This document shows positions 46,200 to 50,863 of a stretch of 50,863 nucleotides of DNA, piece after piece (the first letter of the stretch is position 1; each line of letters starts with the position of its first letter). Position numbers and translations under genes: made by a program. The notes under the pieces are model-generated. The model was not told the DNA's origin and made no database searches. It was given only the letters and a program-made list of their open reading frames with translations. The DNA comes from Curvibacter sp. GWA2_63_95 (GTDB lineage: Bacteria > Pseudomonadota > Gammaproteobacteria > Burkholderiales > Burkholderiaceae_C). The stretch is from positions 1 to 50,863 of the forward strand of contig MGPB01000013.1 in assembly GCA_001795455.1 (NCBI GenBank), read 5' to 3'.

Positions 46200-46230
46200 G
46201 GAAAAGCCCTTGACTCGGTTGGAACAGGTG

Positions 46231-46282
46231 TTGACAATTTAACACATCAGACAACATACAACTGACAAGACAGCATACATTT
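46231..46282 (+). promoter_or_regulatory. udh promoter and tandem GntR operators
   Basis: TTGACA (46231-46236) is a good -35; a weak CATACA lies at an 18-bp spacing. The operator ACACATCAGAC-AACATACAACT (46242-46263) sits across the -10, and a second, shorter copy AGACAGCATACATTT (46268-46282) touches the start codon at 46284. The layout predicts repression. Confidence 0.65.
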
Positions 46283-46283
46283 C

Positions 46284-47111
46284 ATGACGATCAAAGTACA
46301 CCACACTTTGCTGATGACCGGTGCCGCAGGCGGCTTGGGCACGGCCATGCGCGAGCGCCTGAAGGCCAATTGCGAGGTGCTGCGCCTCTCCGACCGCGCC
46401 GATTTTGGCCCCGCACGTGCCGGCGAAGAAATCGCCCTGGCCGACCTGGCCAATGCCACCGAGGTGGACGCCATGGTGCAGGGTTGTCAGGCCATCGTGC
46501 ACTTTGGCGGCATTTCCGTCGAAGCCGCATTCGAGCCGATCATGCAAGCCAACATTCTGGGCGTCTACAACCTGTACGAAGCGGCCCGCAAGTTTGGCGT
46601 GAAGCGCGTGGTGTTTGCCAGCTCCAACCACGTGACCGGCTTCTACAAGCAAAGCGAAACCATCACGCTGAACCACCCGGCCCGCCCCGACAGCCTGTAT
46701 GGCGTGAGCAAGGCGTTTGGTGAAGACCTGTCCCGCATGTATTACGACCGCTACGGCATCGAGACCGCCTGCGTGCGCATCGGCTCCTCGTTTGCCGAAC
46801 CCCGGGACCGCCGCATGCTGGCCAGCTGGCTCAGCTTTGACGACCTGCACCGCCTGGTCACCGCCTGCCTGACTACGCCCATCCTGGGCCACACGGCGAT
46901 CTTCGGCATGTCGGACAACGCGGTGGCCTGGTATGACAACAGCGCAGCCCGCCACGTGGGCTACGTGCCGCAGGACAGTTCGGACCCATTCCGCGAGGCC
47001 ATCTATGCCCGCACCCCCCAGCCCGACATCACCGACCCGGCCGCGATCTACCAGGGTGGTGGCTTCCTGTTCCAGGGCGAGCCCATGACGGCCCACAAGG
47101 CTGGCAAGTAA
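46284..47111 (+). CDS. udh: NAD-dependent uronate dehydrogenase
   Basis: Oxidises D-glucuronate or D-galacturonate to the aldaro-lactone. 275 residues, an SDR-type fold. NAD motif TGAAGGLG (12-19) and catalytic Y139-x3-K143 (SLYGVSKAFGED), with FGGISVEAAFEPIM, VFASSNHVTGFY and RIGSSFAEPRDRRMLASWLS as family hallmarks. It is followed after 7 bases by the SMP-30 lactonase gene. Confidence 0.95.
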   Translation: MTIKVHHTLLMTGAAGGLGTAMRERLKANCEVLRLSDRADFGPARAGEEIALADLANATEVDAMVQGCQAIVHFGGISVEAAFEPIMQANILGVYNLYEAARKFGVKRVVFASSNHVTGFYKQSETITLNHPARPDSLYGVSKAFGEDLSRMYYDRYGIETACVRIGSSFAEPRDRRMLASWLSFDDLHRLVTACLTTPILGHTAIFGMSDNAVAWYDNSAARHVGYVPQDSSDPFREAIYARTPQPDITDPAAIYQGGGFLFQGEPMTAHKAGK

Positions 47112-47118
47112 ACCGGCC

Positions 47119-48021
47119 ATGACCGCTGTTTTTGCCATTTCCAGCGCTCGCGACCGGGTGGGCGAGTCGCCCGTGTGGTCGGTGGCCACCCAAGCCTTGT
47201 ATTGGGTGGACATTGAGAGCCAGCGCATCCACCGCCTGGACTGGGCCACCCGCATCCAGCACAGCTGGGCGCTGGCCGAACGGGTGGGCTGCATTGCGCT
47301 GAGCACCCGCGGCACCGTGATTGCCGCCATGGAGAGCGGCATTTTTGAAGTGGAACTGCAGGACCCGCCCATGGCCCAGGTGAAATGCCTGGCCACCATC
47401 AGCCATCCGCAGCCCGGCATGCGCTTCAACGATGGCCGCTGCGACGCCCAGGGGCGCTTCTGGATCGGCACCATGGTGCGTGACATGGGTCTGGCCAGCC
47501 CTGCAGGCGGCATCTATTGCCTGGACACGCAAGGCCTGCGCGGCCCGGTGCTGCAGGGTTACATCACCCCCAACGGCATGGCCTTTAGCCCCGATGGGCA
47601 CACCGCCTACCTGTCGGACTCGCACCCCAGTGTGCAAAAGATCTGGCAGCACACCTTTGACGGCGCCACCGGCAGCTGGGGCCCACAGACCGCGTGGGTG
47701 GACATGCAGCCCCTGCCCGGCCGCCCCGATGGTGCCGCCGTGGATGCCGAAGGCTGCTACTGGATTTGTGGCAATGACGCGGGCCAGGTGCACCGCTTCA
47801 GCCCCACCGGCGCGCTGCTGCAGTCCATCGCCGTGCCCGTGAGCAAACCCGCCATGTGCGCGTTTGGCGGGCCCGAGCTGCGCCACCTGTTTGTCACCTC
47901 GATCCAGCCCGCCACGCCCGCCCCCGGCTTCGATGCCGCGCTGGACGGCGCCGTGCTGGTGCTGGAGCCCGGCGTGCAAGGCCGGCCCGAGCCCCTGTTT
48001 TCCCAGTTTCCCGTTCGATAG
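47119..48021 (+). CDS. SMP-30/gluconolactonase-family lactonase
   Basis: 300 residues, six-bladed beta-propeller. Metal ligands are expected in GESPVWS (Glu), MRFNDGRCDAQGRFW (Asn/Asp), ITPNGMAFSPDG (Asn) and RPDGAAVDAEGCYW (Asp). By context it should open the galactaro- or glucarolactone made by Udh to give the aldarate used by GudD. The gene is 7 bases after udh and 42 before the TRAP binding-protein gene. Confidence 0.92.
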   Translation: MTAVFAISSARDRVGESPVWSVATQALYWVDIESQRIHRLDWATRIQHSWALAERVGCIALSTRGTVIAAMESGIFEVELQDPPMAQVKCLATISHPQPGMRFNDGRCDAQGRFWIGTMVRDMGLASPAGGIYCLDTQGLRGPVLQGYITPNGMAFSPDGHTAYLSDSHPSVQKIWQHTFDGATGSWGPQTAWVDMQPLPGRPDGAAVDAEGCYWICGNDAGQVHRFSPTGALLQSIAVPVSKPAMCAFGGPELRHLFVTSIQPATPAPGFDAALDGAVLVLEPGVQGRPEPLFSQFPVR

Positions 48022-48063
48022 CTTTCCGTTCTTTCAACCAACCATCCCAAAGAGGAGACAAGC

Positions 48064-49047
48064 ATGACTTTCCGTAGAACTTTTGTGGCTTCCGCCATTG
48101 CCGCTATCGCCCTGTGCAGCACCCTGGGCGCACAAGCGCAGAACATCGTGCTCAAGGCCACCGACACCCACCCCGCAGGCTACCCCACCGTGGTGGCCGT
48201 GGAAAGCATGGGCAAGAAACTGGAAGCCGCCACCAATGGCCGCATCAAGATGCAAATGTTCCCCGGCGCCGTGTTGGGCCAGGAAAAAGAAACCGTGGAA
48301 CAAGCCCAGATTGGCGCCATCCAGATCGTGCGCATTTCGCTGGGTGTGGTCGGCCCGGTGGTACCCGATGTGGACGTGTTCAACATGCCCTTCGTGTTCC
48401 GCGACATCCCCCACATGCGCGCTGTGATTGACGGCCCCATTGGCGCCGAGTTGCTGGACAAAGTGACTGCCAGCCCCGCCCGCCTGGTAGGCCTGGGCTG
48501 GATGGATGGCGGTGCCCGCAGCCTGTACACCAAGAAGCTGGTCAAGACTCCGGCTGACCTCAAGGGCATCAAGGTGCGCATGATGGGCAACCCCCTGTTT
48601 GTGGACACCATGAACGCCATGGGCGGCAACGGCATCTCCATGGCCTACGGTGAAGTGTTCAGTGCGCTGCAAACCGGCGTGATCGATGGCGCGGAAAACA
48701 ACCCGCCCAGCATGTTCACCAGCAACCACTACACCACCGGCACCAAGTACTACGCACAAACCAACCACCTGATCATCCCCGAACTGTTGGTGATGTCCAA
48801 AGTGGCATGGGACAAGCTGTCTGCCGACGACAAGGTCTTGGTGAAGAAGCTGGCCCGCGAAGCCCAGATGGAACAACGCACCTTGTGGGACAAGAGCGTG
48901 GAAGACTACTCCGCCAAGCTCAAGGCTGCAGGTGTGGAATTTGTGCCCGTGGACCAAAAACTGTTCTTTGACGCCACTGCTCCCGTGCGCGCCAAGTACG
49001 GCACCAAGTTCACCGACCTGATGCAACGCATCGCCGCCACCAAGTAA
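48064..49047 (+). CDS. dctP: TRAP transporter solute-binding protein, DctP family
   Basis: 327 residues. Signal peptide with cleavage after LGAQA (residue 24-25). The DctP fold shows TDTHPAGYPTVVAVESMG, the conserved FPGAVLGQEKETVEQAQIG, LVGLGWMDGGARS, VRMMGNPLFVDTMNAMGG and the ligand-site segment GVIDGAENNPPSMFTSNHY. An Arg in KIRMM-type position (KVRMMG) should bind the carboxylate of a uronate or aldarate. RBS AGGAG is present at 48052-48056. Confidence 0.94.
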   Translation: MTFRRTFVASAIAAIALCSTLGAQAQNIVLKATDTHPAGYPTVVAVESMGKKLEAATNGRIKMQMFPGAVLGQEKETVEQAQIGAIQIVRISLGVVGPVVPDVDVFNMPFVFRDIPHMRAVIDGPIGAELLDKVTASPARLVGLGWMDGGARSLYTKKLVKTPADLKGIKVRMMGNPLFVDTMNAMGGNGISMAYGEVFSALQTGVIDGAENNPPSMFTSNHYTTGTKYYAQTNHLIIPELLVMSKVAWDKLSADDKVLVKKLAREAQMEQRTLWDKSVEDYSAKLKAAGVEFVPVDQKLFFDATAPVRAKYGTKFTDLMQRIAATK

Positions 49048-49063
49048 TCCCAACGCTTTGGAT

Positions 49064-49089
49064 GGGGTGCCCGCTGAGTCGGGCACCCC
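49064..49089 (+). other. Stable hairpin between dctP and dctQ
   Basis: GGGGTGCCCG (49064-49073) pairs perfectly with CGGGCACCCC (49080-49089) around a 6-base loop, with only two Ts after it. Such hairpins often protect the 3' end of abundant binding-protein mRNA or reduce read-through into permease genes. Confidence 0.65.
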
Positions 49090-49113
49090 TTGGCCCTGCC
49101 TCCCTGGAATCCC

Positions 49114-49641
49114 ATGAAAAACACACTATTGCGTTGGAGCGATGCGCTCTACTCCGCCTGTATCTGGCTGTCAGGCGGTTCGATCTTCCTGATGTCCCTG
49201 ATCATTCCCTGGGGCATCTTTGCCCGCTACGTGCTCGGCACGGGCTCGCAATGGCCTGAGCCCATCTCCATTTTGCTGATGGTGGTGTTCACCTTTTTGG
49301 GCGCCGCCGCTGCTTATCGCGCTGGCTCGCACATCGCCGTGGCCATGGTCACCGACCGCCTGCCGCGTGCGCTGCGCCAGGTGTCTGCCTATGTGGTGCA
49401 CGCCCTGATGGTGGTGGTGGCCCTGTTCATGGCGTTCTACGGCTCCAAGCTGTGCATCGAGACCTGGGGCCAAAACATTGGCGAAATCCCGTGGATGCCT
49501 GTGGGCGCCACCTACCTGCCCGTGCCTCTGGGCGGAATCATCACTTTCATCTTTATTGCCGAACATCTGGTGTTTGGCTCGCAGCACGAGCGTGCCATCG
49601 TGACCTTTGACCACGCTGTGAATGAACCGGAGGCCATCTGA
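49114..49641 (+). CDS. dctQ: TRAP transporter small permease, DctQ family
   Basis: 175 residues, four hydrophobic helices. WSDALYSACIWLSGGSIFL, RYVLGTGSQWPEPISILL and GAAAAYRAGSHIAV match the DctQ domain. It bridges the binding protein and DctM. The stop overlaps the dctM start by one base (TGATG). Confidence 0.92.
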   Translation: MKNTLLRWSDALYSACIWLSGGSIFLMSLIIPWGIFARYVLGTGSQWPEPISILLMVVFTFLGAAAAYRAGSHIAVAMVTDRLPRALRQVSAYVVHALMVVVALFMAFYGSKLCIETWGQNIGEIPWMPVGATYLPVPLGGIITFIFIAEHLVFGSQHERAIVTFDHAVNEPEAI

Positions 49642-50863
49642 TGGACGCGTTTGTACTGTTGGGTTCCTTTCTGGCCCTCATGATCATTGGTATGCCCGTG
49701 GCGTATGCCCTGGGCCTGTCGGCCCTCATTGGCGCCTGGTGGATTGAGTTGCCCTACGACGCCGTGATGATTGCCATTGCTGGCGGCGTCAACAAGTTTT
49801 CACTGCTCGCCATCCCCTTCTTTGTGCTGGCGGGCGCCATCATGGCCGAGGGTGGCATGTCGCGCCGCCTGGTGGCATTTGCCGAAGTACTGGTGGGTTT
49901 TGTACAGGGCGGCTTGTCGCTGGTGAACATTCTGGCCTCCACCTTCTTTGGTGCCATCTCGGGTTCGTCCATGGCCGATACGGCCTCCATCGGCTCGGTG
50001 CTGATTCCGGAGATGGAGAAAAAGGGCTACCCCCGTGACTTTGCCACTGCCGTGACGGTGAGCGGCTCGGTGCAGGCCATCCTGATTCCGCCCAGCCACA
50101 ACGCCGTGATTTACTCCTTGGCAGCGGGCGGTTCGGTCTCCATTGCCGCCTTGTTCCTGGCAGGCGTGCTGCCCGGCCTGTTGCTGGGCCTGACGCTGGC
50201 CATCATGTGCCTGTTCATCGCCAAGAAACGAAACTTCCCCAAGGGTCGCAGCATCCCCATGAAAGAAGCACTGCGCATCTGCGTGGACGCGCTGTGGGGC
50301 CTGATGACCATGGTGATCATTCTGGGCGGCATTCTGACGGGCATCTTTACCGCCACCGAGTCGGCGGCCATCGCCGTGGTCTGGGCCTTCTTCGTCACCA
50401 TGTTTATCTACCGCGACTACCAGTGGAGTGAGCTGCCCAAGCTGGTGCACCGCACCGTCAAGACGCTGGCGATTGTGATGATCCTGATCGGCTTTGCAGC
50501 CAGCTTCGGCTACATCATGACCTTGATGCAGATCCCCACCATGATTACGGGACTGTTCACCAGCATCTCGGACAACAAGTACACCGTGCTGCTGATGATC
50601 AACATCCTGTTGCTGGTCTTGGGCACGCTGATGGACATGGCGCCACTGATCCTGATCATGACGCCCATCCTGCTGCCCATCGTGAAGACCATGGGCGTGG
50701 ACCCGGTGCACTTCGGCATGATCATGATGGTGAACCTGGGCATGGGCCTGATCACCCCGCCCGTGGGTGGCGTGCTGTTCGTCGGTGCGGCGGTCGCCAA
50801 GCTACCCATTGAAAAAGTGGTGAAGGCCCTGTTCCCCTTCTTCGGCGCCTTGTTGCTGGTGCT
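49641..50863 (+). CDS. dctM: TRAP transporter large permease, DctM family, 3'-partial
   Basis: 407 complete codons are inside the window; about 20 residues at the C-terminus lie beyond it. Conserved segments: GMPVAYALGLSALIG, IPFFVLAGAIMAEGGMSRRL, FGAISGSSMADTASIGSVLIPEM, ILIPPSHNAVIYSLAAGGS, TATESAAIAVVW, GTLMDMAPLILIMTPILLP and GLITPPVGGVLF. It forms the Na+-coupled channel of the uronate/aldarate importer. Confidence 0.95.
   Translation, partial: MDAFVLLGSFLALMIIGMPVAYALGLSALIGAWWIELPYDAVMIAIAGGVNKFSLLAIPFFVLAGAIMAEGGMSRRLVAFAEVLVGFVQGGLSLVNILASTFFGAISGSSMADTASIGSVLIPEMEKKGYPRDFATAVTVSGSVQAILIPPSHNAVIYSLAAGGSVSIAALFLAGVLPGLLLGLTLAIMCLFIAKKRNFPKGRSIPMKEALRICVDALWGLMTMVIILGGILTGIFTATESAAIAVVWAFFVTMFIYRDYQWSELPKLVHRTVKTLAIVMILIGFAASFGYIMTLMQIPTMITGLFTSISDNKYTVLLMINILLLVLGTLMDMAPLILIMTPILLPIVKTMGVDPVHFGMIMMVNLGMGLITPPVGGVLFVGAAVAKLPIEKVVKALFPFFGALLLV

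Overview
The window is about 51 kb of GC-rich, densely coding DNA. Gene content (class I fructose-bisphosphatase, BMP-family nucleoside ABC transporter, XdhAB, TRAP uronate locus), protein style and a dispersed repeat containing GCTATCAA, GAGCTGCT and GGGCTAGAGGCC all point to a betaproteobacterium of the Burkholderiales, most likely Comamonadaceae (Rhodoferax-like; the genus is a guess from memory of that repeat). There is no rRNA, CRISPR array, integrase or intact insertion sequence.

Layout. 1-9.9 kb is mostly housekeeping: pepN (5' end outside the window), fbp, a tRNA-Thr(CGT), a small membrane protein, an ElyC/YdcF protein, a CNNM/CorC-like protein, apaH, an RhlE-type helicase, a zinc metallopeptidase and a dCMP/cytidine deaminase-family protein. 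An MFS transporter follows. 11.3-14.9 kb holds a minus-strand group: an orphan BMP-type binding protein, queE, queD and guanine deaminase. 15-17.8 kb holds a Sel1-repeat protein behind a Fur-like box and a MocR regulator divergent from a DUF2917-like gene. 17.8-22.96 kb is the centrepiece: a GntR/FCD regulator divergent from an operon that encodes an oxygenase without Rieske ligands, an NdmD-type reductase carrying its own Rieske domain, a glutathione S-transferase homologue and an adenine deaminase-like protein. 23.0-28.7 kb is a complete BMP-type purine/nucleoside ABC transporter with a LysR gene, followed by divergent xdhAB. 32.8-36.6 kb contains gene remnants around an AraC/NmrA-family pair. 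36.6-40.8 kb has a probable kinase-LuxR deletion chimera, a GGDEF protein and a Crp/Fnr regulator. 40.9-43.9 kb has glycerate kinase and an 8-oxoguanine deaminase-like amidohydrolase. 43.99-50.86 kb is a hexuronate/aldarate locus: gudD, GntR, udh, an SMP-30 lactonase and a DctPQM TRAP transporter cut by the window end.

How the genes work together. Guanine, adenine-like and 8-oxoguanine deaminases, xanthine dehydrogenase, a purine-type importer and an NdmCDE-like N-demethylase lie within 33 kb. My reading is a region for salvage and catabolism of purines, including modified ones: import, deamination, N-demethylation to xanthine, then oxidation to urate. The NdmCDE-like operon outside an evident caffeine locus is the best candidate for an undescribed system; its substrate is not known from sequence.

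A family of 50-65 bp degenerate repeats occurs at least eight times, both between genes and inside pepN, guaD, xdhA, xdhB and glycerate kinase, where it keeps the frame open.
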